Assembly: GCF_900142735.1 (NCBI RefSeq)
Contig: NZ_FRBY01000002.1
Location: 868,001 to 932,000 of the forward strand
DNA length: 64,000 nucleotides
Source: Flavobacterium saccharophilum
Lineage (GTDB): Bacteria > Bacteroidota > Bacteroidia > Flavobacteriales > Flavobacteriaceae
Direction of reading: 5' to 3'
Positions 14,335-24,700 of the stretch are shown here, piece by piece; position 1 is the first letter of the stretch; each line of letters begins with the position of its first letter. The notes below the pieces were generated by a model that made no database searches, had not been told where the DNA came from, and saw only the letters and a program-made list of their open reading frames with translations. The position numbers and the translations under genes were made by a program.

Positions 14335-17061
14335 TTATTCTAAAACTAGTCCAATTTGCCCGTCATCATCTAATTCGGTTTCTACTGAATCATCATCTTC
14401 TGCTAATTCCGGTTTCTCTGGAATTTCTTCAACTGGCTCTTCATAAGGAAGCGGATCTAATAAATTAACTTGTTTTAATTTATCTGTAGTTAATTGATTT
14501 CCTAAAGCTTTAAAGCCTTTTACGGCTATAAAGTCTTCCACATCGATATGCAAATCTTCTTTCTGAACTCCTTTTACTTTTGCAAAAACCAATTGCGCAA
14601 CTGGACGATAATCTGTCGACACAATTTCTAATTGTGAATTTGGATGATCTGTGATAAAACTTTCTTCTTTACCTTCATTTTCAACAAGAAAACGTTTTAA
14701 GAAATAACGTTCTTTTTCTCCGTCATAATAAATCGCAGAAATTGGTTTTTTAGGTTTCCATTTCTCCAAAACAATCATATCTTCATCAAAGTGCGTCGAT
14801 AACTCCGGAATAATAACTTTCAGCTTTCCTGTTTGATTAATGATCAAAATTTTATCACTTGGTTTAAATTCTCCAAGCAGTTCTCCTCGAGCATCAACAT
14901 TCAAACGTTTTACAGTATCGTCAAACCAAACTTTTCTTGGCAATAATGTCGAAATTCCTTTTTCTTTTAATTCGATTTTCTTGATTGGATATTTAGTCAC
15001 TAAATTTCCTTTTGAAGCACGTCCTTTAATGGCTAACTTGGCAAAATCAATATCGAATTTCAATTTCTTAATCGTTCCCACCTGACGTAATAAAATAGTT
15101 ATCACTTCCGCTTCTCCATTTGGATTATGCGAAAAATAAACTACTTGCGAACCTGCTGTTTCATTTGTTAAATCGTATGGTTTATCGCGCGTAACACCTG
15201 TCACATTGAAACGTTTAATATATGAAGGTCCTGATTTTCCGTCACGGTAAATCATGTTGTAAATCGTACGTTTATCGCTTTTATCGAAAATTGCAACGTG
15301 TATAATATCTTTCCCGACAAATGTCTTAGCATCGACTTTAGTAATAATCATTTTACCATCTCGCAAAAACACAATTACATCATCAATATCAGAACAATCT
15401 GTAAGATATTCGTCTTTTTTCAAGCTTGTTCCTACGAAACCTTCTTCTCGGTTTACGTAAAGTTTTGTGTTTCTTAAAACTACTTTTGTAGCTTCAACAT
15501 TATCAAAAACACGAAGTTCGGTCTGGCGTTCGCGACCTTTTCCGTATTTCTCTTTTAACTTTGTAAAATAAGCAATAGCAAAATCGGTTAAATTAGCCAA
15601 ATTATGCTCAACTTCTTTCATTTCCTCTTCTAACTTAGAGATAAAATCATCAGCTTTATCAGAGTCAAAACGAGTAATACGAATCATTGGAATCTGAGTT
15701 AGTCTTTGCAAATCATCGTCATTGATTTCTCTGACGAATGATTTTTTGAAAGGCTCAAAACGATCGTATAAATATTTATAAAGTGATTCTCTATCAGAAT
15801 ACAATTTGAAATCGATGTACATTTCTTCACGAATGAAGATTTTTTCTAAAGTAGAGAAATGCCATTTATTTTTTAATTCTTCTAACTGAATTTCTAATTC
15901 TTGTCTAAGTAAATCAACAGTCCTGTGCGTCGAAATTTTCAACATCTCAGAAACCCCGATAAATAACGGTTTATTGTCTTCAATAACACAACCTAAAGGT
16001 GCTACAGAAGTTTCGCAAGCCGTAAAAGCAAATAATGCATCAATTGTTTTATCTGGAGAAACTCCCGGGAAAAGATGAATTAAAATCTCTACGTCAGCCG
16101 CAGTATTGTCTTCAATTTTCTTGATTTTGATTTTGCCTTTATCATTGGCTTTCAAAATACTGTCAATTAAAGTCGTTGTATTGGTCGAAAACGGTATTTG
16201 CGTTATCACCAATGTATTTTTATCTAACTGGGCAATTTTAGCACGCACACGTACACGTCCGCCACGCAATCCGTCATTGTAATTTGACACATCGGCAATA
16301 CCTTGTGTCATGAAATCAGGATATAATGTAAAAGGTTTTCCTTTTAAAATTTTAATCGAAGCATCAATTAATTCATTGAAGTTATGAGGTAAAACTTTAG
16401 TCGAAAGTCCAACCGCAATACCTTCTGCTCCTTGTGCCAAAAGCAATGGGAACTTTACAGGAAGATTGTTGGGTTCTGCACGACGACCGTCATACGAAAC
16501 ACCCCAATCGGTAATTTTTGGAGAATATAAAACCTCCAAAGCAAATTTAGATAAACGTGCTTCAATGTAACGAGAAGCTGCTGCCCCGTCACCTGTTAAA
16601 ATATTTCCCCAGTTTCCCTGGCAATCAATCAATAAATCTTTTTGACCAATTTGTACCATGGCATCACCAATACTCGCATCTCCGTGTGGGTGATACTGCA
16701 TGGTGTGACCTACTACATTGGCAACTTTATTATAACGACCATCGTCCAGTTCTTTTAAAGAGTGCATAATACGACGCTGAACTGGTTTAAAACCATCTTC
16801 AATCGCCGGAACTGCACGTTCCAGAATTACGTATGAAGCATAATCCAAAAACCAGTCTTTGTACATACCGGTTACTTTCGTGATTACGTCTTCGCCTTCT
16901 TCTTCCTGATTTTCGTAAAAATGCTGTCCTTCAAAATGTTTAGCATCTACGTTGACTATTTCTTCAGAATCATCTCCTTCCTGATTTTCGTCAAGCGGAT
17001 TTTCATCTGAATTATTCTCGTCGTCGTTTGGAATTATGTTATCGTCTTCTTCGTCTTTCAT
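14335..17061 (-). CDS. parC: DNA topoisomerase IV subunit A
   Basis: A 908-residue type IIA topoisomerase A subunit that breaks and rejoins DNA in the ParC2-ParE2 tetramer for chromosome decatenation. The breakage-reunion domain is clear: FKPVQRRIMHSLKEL, YHPHGDASIGDAM, and AASRYIEARLSKFA with the catalytic Tyr 165. The C-terminal half has degenerate beta-pinwheel repeats rather than a canonical GyrA box, which with the parE neighbour favours topo IV over gyrase. Odd ends: about 60 highly acidic N-terminal residues (DEEDDN, DDENNSDEN) and an acidic C-terminal tail (EDDDSVETELDDDGQ). The terminator shared with the clpV fragment lies seven bases after the stop. Confidence 0.93.
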   Translation of the reverse strand: MKDEEDDNIIPNDDENNSDENPLDENQEGDDSEEIVNVDAKHFEGQHFYENQEEEGEDVITKVTGMYKDWFLDYASYVILERAVPAIEDGFKPVQRRIMHSLKELDDGRYNKVANVVGHTMQYHPHGDASIGDAMVQIGQKDLLIDCQGNWGNILTGDGAAASRYIEARLSKFALEVLYSPKITDWGVSYDGRRAEPNNLPVKFPLLLAQGAEGIAVGLSTKVLPHNFNELIDASIKILKGKPFTLYPDFMTQGIADVSNYNDGLRGGRVRVRAKIAQLDKNTLVITQIPFSTNTTTLIDSILKANDKGKIKIKKIEDNTAADVEILIHLFPGVSPDKTIDALFAFTACETSVAPLGCVIEDNKPLFIGVSEMLKISTHRTVDLLRQELEIQLEELKNKWHFSTLEKIFIREEMYIDFKLYSDRESLYKYLYDRFEPFKKSFVREINDDDLQRLTQIPMIRITRFDSDKADDFISKLEEEMKEVEHNLANLTDFAIAYFTKLKEKYGKGRERQTELRVFDNVEATKVVLRNTKLYVNREEGFVGTSLKKDEYLTDCSDIDDVIVFLRDGKMIITKVDAKTFVGKDIIHVAIFDKSDKRTIYNMIYRDGKSGPSYIKRFNVTGVTRDKPYDLTNETAGSQVVYFSHNPNGEAEVITILLRQVGTIKKLKFDIDFAKLAIKGRASKGNLVTKYPIKKIELKEKGISTLLPRKVWFDDTVKRLNVDARGELLGEFKPSDKILIINQTGKLKVIIPELSTHFDEDMIVLEKWKPKKPISAIYYDGEKERYFLKRFLVENEGKEESFITDHPNSQLEIVSTDYRPVAQLVFAKVKGVQKEDLHIDVEDFIAVKGFKALGNQLTTDKLKQVNLLDPLPYEEPVEEIPEKPELAEDDDSVETELDDDGQIGLVLE

Positions 17062-17109
17062 TTTTATATGCTGAATTTATTTCAGTATTTATATGTATAA
17101 CTTTATTAT

Positions 17110-17709
17110 TTAGTCAACTATTTTCTTCTTTGCTTTTAAGCTATCTAAAAATAATATTTCTTTTTTCTCCAATTCTTCGGTATCAACAAAATATTTGATT
17201 CCTTCTTTTTTCAAAAAAACTTTTAAATCATCTTTACAATAATCCCAATTTTCTTTCAAATTATTTGAGCTGCTTGATGTTCCACATGTAAAACAAACTT
17301 CTATATGAGCAATTATTTTATTTTTGTTATTATAAAAAAGTATCAAATTTCTGGGCATATAGCATGAAGAATACGGGGCAATATCCCCTTCATTTTTACA
17401 ATGATTTTTTATTAAATCAAATAATTCTTTGATTTTTGGCTTCTTCAGTAATGTTATTTTCTCATTAATCATTGAAGTATCAAAATCAATTTTATTGTTT
17501 CTAATAATTTCTTCTCTATGCCTCAGAGTATCCCAAGATAATCTGTCTGGATAAGAAAATATTTCTACCTTATCAATTTGTTCTAGCTCGAAATCAATAT
17601 TATCCGAATAATCTATTATTTGGTCAACTTCAACATTTCCCTCAGAATCTTTATTCTTATTACACGAAATTAAACCTAAAATTATGATCAAAAACAGTAT
17701 TCTTTTCAT
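17110..17709 (-). CDS. Hypothetical lipoprotein between parE and parC
   Basis: A 199-residue lipoprotein starting at ATG 17709 (MKRILFLIIILGLISC); an upstream in-frame ATG at 17721 would add four residues before the signal peptide. The mature part is charged, with a CxxC pair in HIEVCFTCGTSSSS and two further Cys around YSSCYMPRNLI, so disulfides or metal binding are possible. I recognise no family. It is inserted between parE and parC on the same strand and lies downstream of the parE terminator, so it may be expressed from its own promoter. Confidence 0.7.
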   Translation of the reverse strand: MKRILFLIIILGLISCNKNKDSEGNVEVDQIIDYSDNIDFELEQIDKVEIFSYPDRLSWDTLRHREEIIRNNKIDFDTSMINEKITLLKKPKIKELFDLIKNHCKNEGDIAPYSSCYMPRNLILFYNNKNKIIAHIEVCFTCGTSSSSNNLKENWDYCKDDLKVFLKKEGIKYFVDTEELEKKEILFLDSLKAKKKIVD

Positions 17710-17777
17710 ATAGTTATTCAATTTCTAATTATAAAACAATAAATTTAGTAGATATTATTGACGAAATTCAAAACTTC

Positions 17778-17804
17778 AAAACCGCAGTCAGTGACTACGG
17801 TTTT
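17778..17804 (-). terminator. Terminator after parE
   Basis: Stem AAAACCGCAGTCA / TGACTACGGTTTT (one C-A mismatch) with a one-base centre. On the minus strand it lies 14 bases after the parE stop and is followed by TTTTGAAGTTTT. It separates parE from the lipoprotein-parC unit. Confidence 0.7.
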
Positions 17805-17817
17805 TATATATTATTTT

Positions 17818-19692
17818 TTAAATAGCAACATCCTCAACCGCATCCAACTCCACCTTCAAATTCTTTATAATGAACTCTTGTCTATCCGGAGTATTTTTTC
17901 CCATATAAAAAGACAAAAGCTGCTCAATTGAAGTATTTTTATCCATCATAATTGGGTCAAGGCGAATCGTTTCTCCAATGAAATTCTTAAACTCATCTGG
18001 CGAAATCTCTCCCAAACCTTTAAATCGGGTGATCTCTGGTTTTGGTTTTAGTTTTTCGATCGCGTCTCTTCTTTCTTCTTCAGAATAACAGTAGATGGTC
18101 TCTTTTTTATTTCGAACTCTGAAAAGCGGTGTTTGCAAGATATACAAATGCCCTTCTTTGATTAATTCTGGGAAAAATTGAAGAAAAAATGTAATCAACA
18201 ACAAACGAATGTGCATTCCGTCGACATCGGCATCAGTTGCGATTACAATGTTGTTGTATCTTAATTTCTCCAATCCGTCTTCGATATCTAATGCAGCTTG
18301 CAGTAAATTGAATTCTTCATTTTCATAGACGATTTTTTTCGTCATTCCGTAGGAATTCAAAGGCTTACCACGCAAACTGAAAACGGCTTGTGTATTTACG
18401 TCACGCGACTTTGTAATCGATCCGGAAGCCGAATCTCCCTCGGTAATAAAAAGGGTACTTTCTAAGTTTCTGGGATTCTTAGTATCTGGAAGATGCGCAC
18501 GGCAATCTCTTAGTTTTTTATTGTGAAGATTGGCTTTTTTAGCACGATCTGTTGCCAGTTTTCTAATTCCTGATAATTCTTTACGCTCTCTTTCAGCTTG
18601 CAAAATTTTGCGCAATAACGCTTCTGCAGTCTGCGGATTTTTATGTAAATAATTATCCAGTTTGTTCTTCACAAAATCATTTACAAAAGTACGAACTGAA
18701 ACGGCTGGCGTTCCATCATCAGAACCCATATCGGTTGAACCCAGTTTGGTTTTGGTCTGAGACTCAAAAACAGGTTCCATAACTTTAATACTAATCGCAC
18801 TTACAATCGATTTACGAACGTCTGATGCTTCAAAATTTTTGTTATAAAACTCACGAATGGTTTTTACAAGTGCTTCTCTGTAAGCCGCTAAATGCGTTCC
18901 TCCCTGTGTTGTATTCTGACCATTTACAAAAGAGTGATACTCTTCGCTGTATTGTGTTTTACTGTGCGTTAAAGCGATCTCAATATCGTGGTCTTTCAAA
19001 TGAATAATTGGATATTCTAAATCTTCTTCGCTGATTGTTTCTTCTAATAAATCACGAAGACCATTTTCAGAAATATATTTTTCTCCATTGAAAATAATCG
19101 TCAAACCATTGTTTAGGTAACAATAGTTTTTAACCATTTTAATGACATATTCCATACGGAATTTGTAATTTTTGAAAATCGTTTCGTCTGGCGTAAAAGT
19201 TACTTTCGTTCCTTTTCGCTTTGTTGTATCAACTACATCTTCTTCTAAAACTAAATTTCCTCCTGAAAATTCAGCTGCTTTTTGTTTATCATCACGAACT
19301 GATTCTACACGAAAATAATTGGACAAAGCATTTACCGCTTTTGTTCCGACACCGTTCAAACCAACTGATTTCTGAAAAGCTTTAGAATCGTACTTTCCCC
19401 CCGTGTTCATTTTCGAAACTACATCAACAACTTTTCCTAACGGAATTCCACGTCCGTAATCACGAACCGAAACCGTTTTATCCTTGATAGTCACTTCGAT
19501 AGTTTTTCCCGAGCCCATTACGAACTCATCGATACAGTTGTCTAAAACCTCTTTTAAAAGAATATAAATACCGTCATCCGGCGAAGATCCATCTCCCAAT
19601 TTCCCGATATACATTCCAGGACGCATACGAATATGCTCCTTCCAATCGAGTGATCGTATATTATCTTCGTTATATTGATTTTGCTCTAGCAT
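17818..19692 (-). CDS. parE: DNA topoisomerase IV subunit B
   Basis: A 624-residue ATPase subunit of type IIA topoisomerase. The GHKL ATP site is seen in [27 protein letters not shown] and [14 protein letters not shown]. The transducer and TOPRIM parts follow, with [22 protein letters not shown] and [16 protein letters not shown] carrying the metal acidic triad. The length is that of ParE rather than a GyrB with insert. It pairs with the parC product encoded downstream on the same strand, although a terminator and a lipoprotein gene separate the two. Confidence 0.94.
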   Translation of the reverse strand: MLEQNQYNEDNIRSLDWKEHIRMRPGMYIGKLGDGSSPDDGIYILLKEVLDNCIDEFVMGSGKTIEVTIKDKTVSVRDYGRGIPLGKVVDVVSKMNTGGKYDSKAFQKSVGLNGVGTKAVNALSNYFRVESVRDDKQKAAEFSGGNLVLEEDVVDTTKRKGTKVTFTPDETIFKNYKFRMEYVIKMVKNYCYLNNGLTIIFNGEKYISENGLRDLLEETISEEDLEYPIIHLKDHDIEIALTHSKTQYSEEYHSFVNGQNTTQGGTHLAAYREALVKTIREFYNKNFEASDVRKSIVSAISIKVMEPVFESQTKTKLGSTDMGSDDGTPAVSVRTFVNDFVKNKLDNYLHKNPQTAEALLRKILQAERERKELSGIRKLATDRAKKANLHNKKLRDCRAHLPDTKNPRNLESTLFITEGDSASGSITKSRDVNTQAVFSLRGKPLNSYGMTKKIVYENEEFNLLQAALDIEDGLEKLRYNNIVIATDADVDGMHIRLLLITFFLQFFPELIKEGHLYILQTPLFRVRNKKETIYCYSEEERRDAIEKLKPKPEITRFKGLGEISPDEFKNFIGETIRLDPIMMDKNTSIEQLLSFYMGKNTPDRQEFIIKNLKVELDAVEDVAI

Positions 19693-19850
19693 AAATGAAT
19701 TGGATTTTTGGCTAATGTACCATTTCTACACAAAAAATAAAAGCGTATTTTTTTTTTGTTATGAATAATAACAGCTTTTAATCTTATTTAAACTGAATTT
19801 AAAAAAATACAAGCTTTAAAAGTAGAAAAAATCAGTTTTAAAACAAAAAA

Positions 19851-21029
19851 TTACGACTTGATTCCGAGTACTTCTTTTGCCAAAGCAATCATTTCGGGCG
19901 TTCCCGTATTTTTGTTTTTTTCGTCAGAAAGTTTAACAACACCTTGCCAATGTGTATTATCTGGTTTTGTATCGGTTAATTTAATAACCATATTCATGGA
20001 AGGAAGTCCCACATCATTGGTAAAATTGGTTCCGATACCAAAAGACATTTTGATTTTGTCTTTACAGAAATCAGCTATCGTTTTTACTTTCTCAAAATTA
20101 AGAGAATCTGAAAAAACAATAATCTTAGATTTTGGATCTATTCCCATTTTTGTATAGTGCATAATTACTTTTTGGGCAAATTCAATCGGATCGCCGCTAT
20201 CATGTCGCACGCCGTCAAAAAGTTTGGAATATTTTTTATCAAATTGATTGAAGAAAACTTCTGTAGTGTAAGTATCTGTTAAGGCAATTCCGAGGTCACC
20301 ACCATACACTTGTGTCCAATGTTCCAGGCTCATCAAATTTGCCATTTTAAATCCATACTGTGCGGCATGAAACATAAACCATTCGTGTGCATGCGTGCCT
20401 AAAGGTCTTTTATTATTCACCATTGCAAAATGTACATTGCTTGTGCCAATAAAACTTTGCGAACCGTAAGTGTTTAACGTTTCGTTGACCAAAACATGAA
20501 TATCATAAGAATGACGACGTCTTGTGCCGAATTCTAATATTGACACTCCAAGTTTATTATAATTGTCAATTTTATTTTTTGTCAACTCCTTGACAGCTTC
20601 ATCATTCAAACGAATTAGGTGATTTGATTTATAAAAAAGTTCAGAAATTAAAGCCATTAAGGGTACTTCCCATAAAACAGTGCGATACCAAAAACCTTCA
20701 ATTGTAACTTTTATTTCAGACCCTTCTTGAGAAATATGAACTTCAGACGGATCATAACTATATCCTTGCAGAAAATCTAAATAAGTGGGATCGAGATAAG
20801 GACAATGATGTGATAAATAATGTTTTTCGTCTTTTGTCAATCGAAGATCTGCCATTGCGTCTACTGATTTTCGGAGCAAATCTGCAAAACCCGCCGGAAA
20901 AATATGTTTACCGCGATTAATAAAACCATAACGTACTTTTGCTTTTGGAAAAAGCCTTATTACGGCATGCTGCATCGTAAATTTATAGAAATCATTATCT
21001 AAGATTGATTTCAAAAAAGTAGTTTCCAT
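19851..21029 (-). CDS. pncB: Nicotinate phosphoribosyltransferase
   Basis: A 392-residue enzyme that makes nicotinate mononucleotide from nicotinate, PRPP and ATP in the Preiss-Handler NAD salvage route. Family features: N-terminal LDNDFYKFTMQHAV with VRYGFINRG, then EFGTRRRHSYD, FIGTSNVHFA (with GTHAHEWFMFHAAQYG next) and the PRPP loop DGVRHDSGDPIEFAQKV. The His phosphorylated in this enzyme class lies in GTHAHEW. Monocistronic by spacing: 158 bases separate it from parE upstream and 92 from the next gene. I see nothing unusual. Confidence 0.95.
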   Translation of the reverse strand: METTFLKSILDNDFYKFTMQHAVIRLFPKAKVRYGFINRGKHIFPAGFADLLRKSVDAMADLRLTKDEKHYLSHHCPYLDPTYLDFLQGYSYDPSEVHISQEGSEIKVTIEGFWYRTVLWEVPLMALISELFYKSNHLIRLNDEAVKELTKNKIDNYNKLGVSILEFGTRRRHSYDIHVLVNETLNTYGSQSFIGTSNVHFAMVNNKRPLGTHAHEWFMFHAAQYGFKMANLMSLEHWTQVYGGDLGIALTDTYTTEVFFNQFDKKYSKLFDGVRHDSGDPIEFAQKVIMHYTKMGIDPKSKIIVFSDSLNFEKVKTIADFCKDKIKMSFGIGTNFTNDVGLPSMNMVIKLTDTKPDNTHWQGVVKLSDEKNKNTGTPEMIALAKEVLGIKS

Positions 21030-21121
21030 AAGACAAGTTTCTATTTTTCAAATTCCCTAACTGCTAAGATACGGCAATTTGAGAAAAGAATAAAATTGTC
21101 ATAACAAAGATCCTTGTGTAC

Positions 21122-22102
21122 TTATTTTGAAACTATTTTAAAAGAAGCAATACTATTAGTATCCAGGAAAAATGTGATATAATCGCCTATCGTATTGTCA
21201 ACTGTAATTTGAAATTCCAAACCTCCTCTTTTTTCTTTTGCATTTACAACTCTGACAGCCTGATTTCTTTTATTTAAATAAAAAAACTGACTAGATTTTG
21301 AAATATTTTTTATCTGAAATGTGATTTTTTGACCTCTATTAACTTCTATGATTCCAGATTCAGGAGCAATAATTTTATTATCTCCGGCTATTGTTTTATT
21401 ATAAATTAAAGGTCCGTTAAGAAAATCTTCTTTACTTATTCTACGGCCTAAATATGAACCCGAATCCGGGAAATGTTTCGCGAAAAAATAATCGGATTCA
21501 GTATCGAAATAGGCTGGTTCAAAATCTTTTACCATTCTGCCTTTAGAACTATCATAATAACCCTGCCCCCAGGTAACATCAACCAAACGCCATTTTCCAT
21601 CAATTAAAACGGTATTCCAGGCATGATTTGAAGTAGTGTTTTTTCGACCAATATCTGCCAGTCTGATTTTGGAATCGCCACGAATAATTTCCGCTTTTAT
21701 TCCGACTAAGGCTGCTAAATGCTGGTACAAAAGTGTGAACCCTTCGCACACGGCTTTCTGAGATTTGAATGTTTTTTGAAGCATATTATCATTCAATTCT
21801 TGTATTTTTCTCTGCTTTTCAGCCTCGTTTCGATAAGAAAAACTTTGCGTTCTTGGAGGATTAAGATAAGCGTTAAAATCATATTTAATATTGAAGGCTA
21901 TCCAACTGTAAATAGCCCTCGCTTTGTCATAATCTGAATTAAAATCTTTATCGATTCGTTGGGCTAGTTCTTCTGTGGTATCAAAACTTTTTGGATACTT
22001 TAAAACAGCCTTATCCACAGCGCTATATTTTTGAGCGTGAGAATATTGGAAAAAAAATACACTCAAAAAAAGGAACAGAAAAAAAATCTTTTTTATTTTC
22101 AT
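21122..22102 (-). CDS. Exported transglutaminase-like protein
   Basis: A 326-residue protein with a signal peptide (about residues 1-23, ending SHAQK) and a transglutaminase-like cysteine-protease core (about 40-190). Cys sits in QKAVCEGFTLLYQHL, His in TTSNHAWNTVLID and Asp in WRLVDVTWGQGYYD. The C-terminal third is beta-rich and may bind a substrate. Such proteins in Bacteroidetes are thought to be periplasmic peptidases or transamidases with unknown targets. It follows the FMN-reductase gene by four bases and so closes a three-gene operon with brkB-like and FMN-reductase genes. Confidence 0.85.
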   Translation of the reverse strand: MKIKKIFFLFLFLSVFFFQYSHAQKYSAVDKAVLKYPKSFDTTEELAQRIDKDFNSDYDKARAIYSWIAFNIKYDFNAYLNPPRTQSFSYRNEAEKQRKIQELNDNMLQKTFKSQKAVCEGFTLLYQHLAALVGIKAEIIRGDSKIRLADIGRKNTTSNHAWNTVLIDGKWRLVDVTWGQGYYDSSKGRMVKDFEPAYFDTESDYFFAKHFPDSGSYLGRRISKEDFLNGPLIYNKTIAGDNKIIAPESGIIEVNRGQKITFQIKNISKSSQFFYLNKRNQAVRVVNAKEKRGGLEFQITVDNTIGDYITFFLDTNSIASFKIVSK

Positions 22103-22106
22103 GGAA

Positions 22107-22631
22107 TTAGAAACATTCTTTAATAAGGTTTCTGAGTTCTTTATCTAACTCAGCATTTGTGATTTTATTTTGATCTAAATCAAAATTGGCATTAAAAGCA
22201 GGCAATGAAAAAGTCGCTTTAATATCTGCGCCATATCGTGGCAAAGCATTACGTCCGATTTCTAAAACAGAAGCACCGCCTCTTGAGCCAGGCGAAGTTG
22301 CTAATAACAACATTGGCTTTTGCTGAAAAACTTCTTTGGCAATTCGGGAGCACCAATCAAATAGATTTTTAAATGCTACTGAATAGTTATTGTTATTCTC
22401 CGCCAGAGAAACTACTAAAATATCTGCACTTCCCAGTTTAGCAAGAAATGCTTTTGCAAAGTCGTGCTGACCTACTTCTTTTTCAAGATCAACGCTAAAT
22501 AATGGCATAGCAAAATCGTTTAAATCTAAAACTTCAATATCAGCATTTTCGAATAAACTCGCCGCATAAGTGGCTAAATGTTTATTAATTGACTGCGTAC
22601 TGTTACTTCCTCCAAAGGCTACTATTTTCAT
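22107..22631 (-). CDS. NAD(P)H-dependent FMN reductase
   Basis: A 174-residue flavodoxin-like protein of the NADPH-dependent FMN reductase family. The FMN phosphate loop is near the start (FGGSNSTQSINKHLA). The middle has ILVVSLAENNNNYSVAFKNLFDW, where the usual PEYN-type flavin loop is replaced by AENNNNY, and then LLLATSPGSRGGASVLE. It probably reduces flavins or quinone-type acceptors in the cytoplasm. It overlaps the upstream brkB-like gene by four bases and is four bases from the transglutaminase gene. Confidence 0.88.
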   Translation of the reverse strand: MKIVAFGGSNSTQSINKHLATYAASLFENADIEVLDLNDFAMPLFSVDLEKEVGQHDFAKAFLAKLGSADILVVSLAENNNNYSVAFKNLFDWCSRIAKEVFQQKPMLLLATSPGSRGGASVLEIGRNALPRYGADIKATFSLPAFNANFDLDQNKITNAELDKELRNLIKECF

Positions 22632-23587
22632 GGTTTCTCTTTTTGTAATGTTTCTTCTATTGGTTCTTTTTTTGGTTTGTCGATTTCATAAATCTCTTTT
22701 GCAATTTCGACTGAATATTCGTTTGGATAGATTTTTCCTCCGTAAGATTTTGCGTAAACTTTCGTAAATTCTGCTCCAAAATACAGAATTATTGCCGAAT
22801 AATAGACCCAAACCAAAATAATAATTACAGATCCCGCTGCACCATAAACCGAGGCAACCGTGGAACTCCCTAAATAAAATCCGATGGCAAACTTACCAAT
22901 CATAAAAAGGATAGCTGTAACTCCTGATCCTATAAAAGCATCCTTCCATCTTATTTTTCCATCAGGCAATGTTCTAAATATAATAGCAAAGAGAGTTGTA
23001 ATACTCGCAAGCACAATTACTATATTAACCACATAAAATAAATAAACGGTGCTCTCCGGAAAATATACTTTTAAACGCGAACTAAGTAAATCTAAAGTTG
23101 TACTTATAAAAAGACTGACCAACATTAAAAATCCAACCGAAGCAATCATCGAGAATGACATTAAGCGATTTTGAATAAATTTCTTAACGCCTTTATCTGG
23201 TTTTGCACGCAATCCCCAAATAAAATTTATAGAGCTTTGTATTTCAGCAAAAACTCCAGACGCTCCAATTAATAACATTACGATTCCGAATACAGTTGCA
23301 AAAACATTATCGCCTGATAATTGTACGTTTTTTATCGCTTCCTGAATCTGACTCGCCGCGCCGTTACCTACCAAACCATTAATTTGTCCGTACAATTCTC
23401 CTGTTACAGCTTCTTCTCCAAAAAAGAAACCACAAATTGTGATGATAATAATTAATAAAGGTGGTAAGGCAAATATGGTATAATAAGCCAATGCCGCACT
23501 TAGCTTAATAGCATTATCATCGTTAAATTCTAAAAAGGTATTTTTTAGAAGAAACCAAGACTTGGCAAATATGTTTTTAATTCTCAT
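22628..23587 (-). CDS. YihY/BrkB family membrane protein
   Basis: A 319-residue inner-membrane protein with six hydrophobic helices, matching the YihY/virulence factor BrkB family: ALAYYTIFALPPLLIIII at the start, GLVGNGAASQIQEAI, NFIWGLRAKPDKG, the GSGVTAILFMIGKF helix and YYSAIILYFGAEFTKVYA near the end. The role is unknown; the old label 'ribonuclease BN' is wrong for this family. It is first in the operon with the FMN reductase and transglutaminase genes. A -7-like box on the minus strand (TAAATTTG, 23610-23617) lies 23 bases upstream. Confidence 0.9.
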   Translation of the reverse strand: MRIKNIFAKSWFLLKNTFLEFNDDNAIKLSAALAYYTIFALPPLLIIIITICGFFFGEEAVTGELYGQINGLVGNGAASQIQEAIKNVQLSGDNVFATVFGIVMLLIGASGVFAEIQSSINFIWGLRAKPDKGVKKFIQNRLMSFSMIASVGFLMLVSLFISTTLDLLSSRLKVYFPESTVYLFYVVNIVIVLASITTLFAIIFRTLPDGKIRWKDAFIGSGVTAILFMIGKFAIGFYLGSSTVASVYGAAGSVIIILVWVYYSAIILYFGAEFTKVYAKSYGGKIYPNEYSVEIAKEIYEIDKPKKEPIEETLQKEKP

Positions 23588-23704
23588 ATGCTCTATTTTT
23601 GATATTCCCCAAATTTAAGAATTAGTCAAAAATTTTGAATTGTTGCTTTTTGAGCAAATATTATATTTTTACCATGTTATATATAATCGAACATCATATT
23701 ATTT

Positions 23705-23903
23705 ATATAGTCCCTACGGGACATTTGTATCTTCTAATTTGTATTTCTACCAACATTTAACTCCTAACGGAGTTATTTAAAATAAACATTATATTCAATA
23801 CATCGAAATTTTATTTCATTTAATTAAAAATCTCGTAGAGATTAAATATTGGTAGAAAAAAAATAATTCCGTCACTCATATTATTGTCGCGTAGGGACTA
23901 TAT
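23705..23903. repeat. REP/MITE-like nested palindromic element
   Basis: The 199-base element is bounded by a perfect 14-bp inverted repeat (ATATAGTCCCTACG at 23705-23718, its complement at 23890-23903). Nested inside is a second imperfect inverted pair, CTACCAACATTTAA near 23748 and TTAAATATTGGTAG near 23843. Small palindromes sit at the bends: GTCCCTACGGGAC, AACTCC-TAAC-GGAGTT and AATCTC-GTA-GAGATT. No ORF of note is inside. It fills most of the spacer between the brkB-like and TIGR02117 genes. The layout resembles REP/BIME elements mobilised by TnpA-REP enzymes or a MITE; no transposase gene is in the window. Confidence 0.8.
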
Positions 23904-23925
23904 TAAAAAAGTATAAAAAATATCT

Positions 23926-24603
23926 CTATTGATAATGACAAAAAATCCCCTTATCATAAACCGTCCATAAACTTGCTTTTTGATTGGCAGCTTTCAATGC
24001 GCTGTTTGCCCAAGTATTGCAAGTATAAAATAAACTATAACTTCCTTTGGCTTCATAAAAAGCATCTTTTTTTCCATAACTATAACCCTGAATCCATTCT
24101 GGATTTGTTGGATTATTGAAACTTTCAGAAATATAAGAGACCAAATTTTGATAGTTTTCTTTTGAAATATAAATTCGTTTACATTTTTCGTTTTCAGCAA
24201 GACTTTTATAAAATGAAGTATGCATAGCTGATGAACTTACTCCAAAGATTGCTTTTAACGCCGTGCTTGCTTTAAGATCTGACCATTCCGGTGTATGCAG
24301 ATAAAAACCTTTGTCGCCCCAACCGAATGCTACTAAGTTTACCAGTGAATCTTTAGACTGTGTCTGCCTGAATTGTATTTCCTTTCTCCAGTCTTTAATT
24401 TCATTTGCAACCGGAACTACAATATCCGTATGAACTCCGTTGGAAAGAATGTAAATCGGAATTCCGTCTTTTTCATCAACTTTCGCAATATCTGAATTGA
24501 CCGTGATTTTCGAGATTAGATACATCGCGATTAAATATAAAACGAGAAAAGTAATCATTCCGAGGATTGTCCAGCCGAGAAATTTGAAGGTTTTTTTTAG
24601 CAT
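23926..24603 (-). CDS. TIGR02117/DUF2459 family protein
   Basis: A 225-residue membrane-anchored protein (N-terminal helix, about residues 8-30). Family features: IPIYILSNGVHTDIVVPV, FGWGDKGFYLHTPEWSDLK, SAMHTSFYKSL, and the Cys-containing YSLFYTCNTWANSALK near the C-terminus. The TIGR02117 family was first noted near urease genes and is of unknown function; the conserved His and Cys suggest a cysteine-hydrolase-like (NlpC/P60-like) fold, which is inference. It stands alone between repeat-rich spacers. Confidence 0.85.
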   Translation of the reverse strand: MLKKTFKFLGWTILGMITFLVLYLIAMYLISKITVNSDIAKVDEKDGIPIYILSNGVHTDIVVPVANEIKDWRKEIQFRQTQSKDSLVNLVAFGWGDKGFYLHTPEWSDLKASTALKAIFGVSSSAMHTSFYKSLAENEKCKRIYISKENYQNLVSYISESFNNPTNPEWIQGYSYGKKDAFYEAKGSYSLFYTCNTWANSALKAANQKASLWTVYDKGIFCHYQ

Positions 24604-24700
24604 TTGGTTGGTCGTTTTTGGATTAATAAATTAGGTTATTTTGTTGTAACCAATTTTTGAGCCAAAAAATAAACTTTAAATTTTAAAAGTAGATTGGTAT

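Noticed and set aside
22628..23587. Calling the BrkB-family protein ribonuclease BN
   Set aside because: It is an integral membrane protein; the RNase BN name is a known misassignment for YihY/BrkB proteins.
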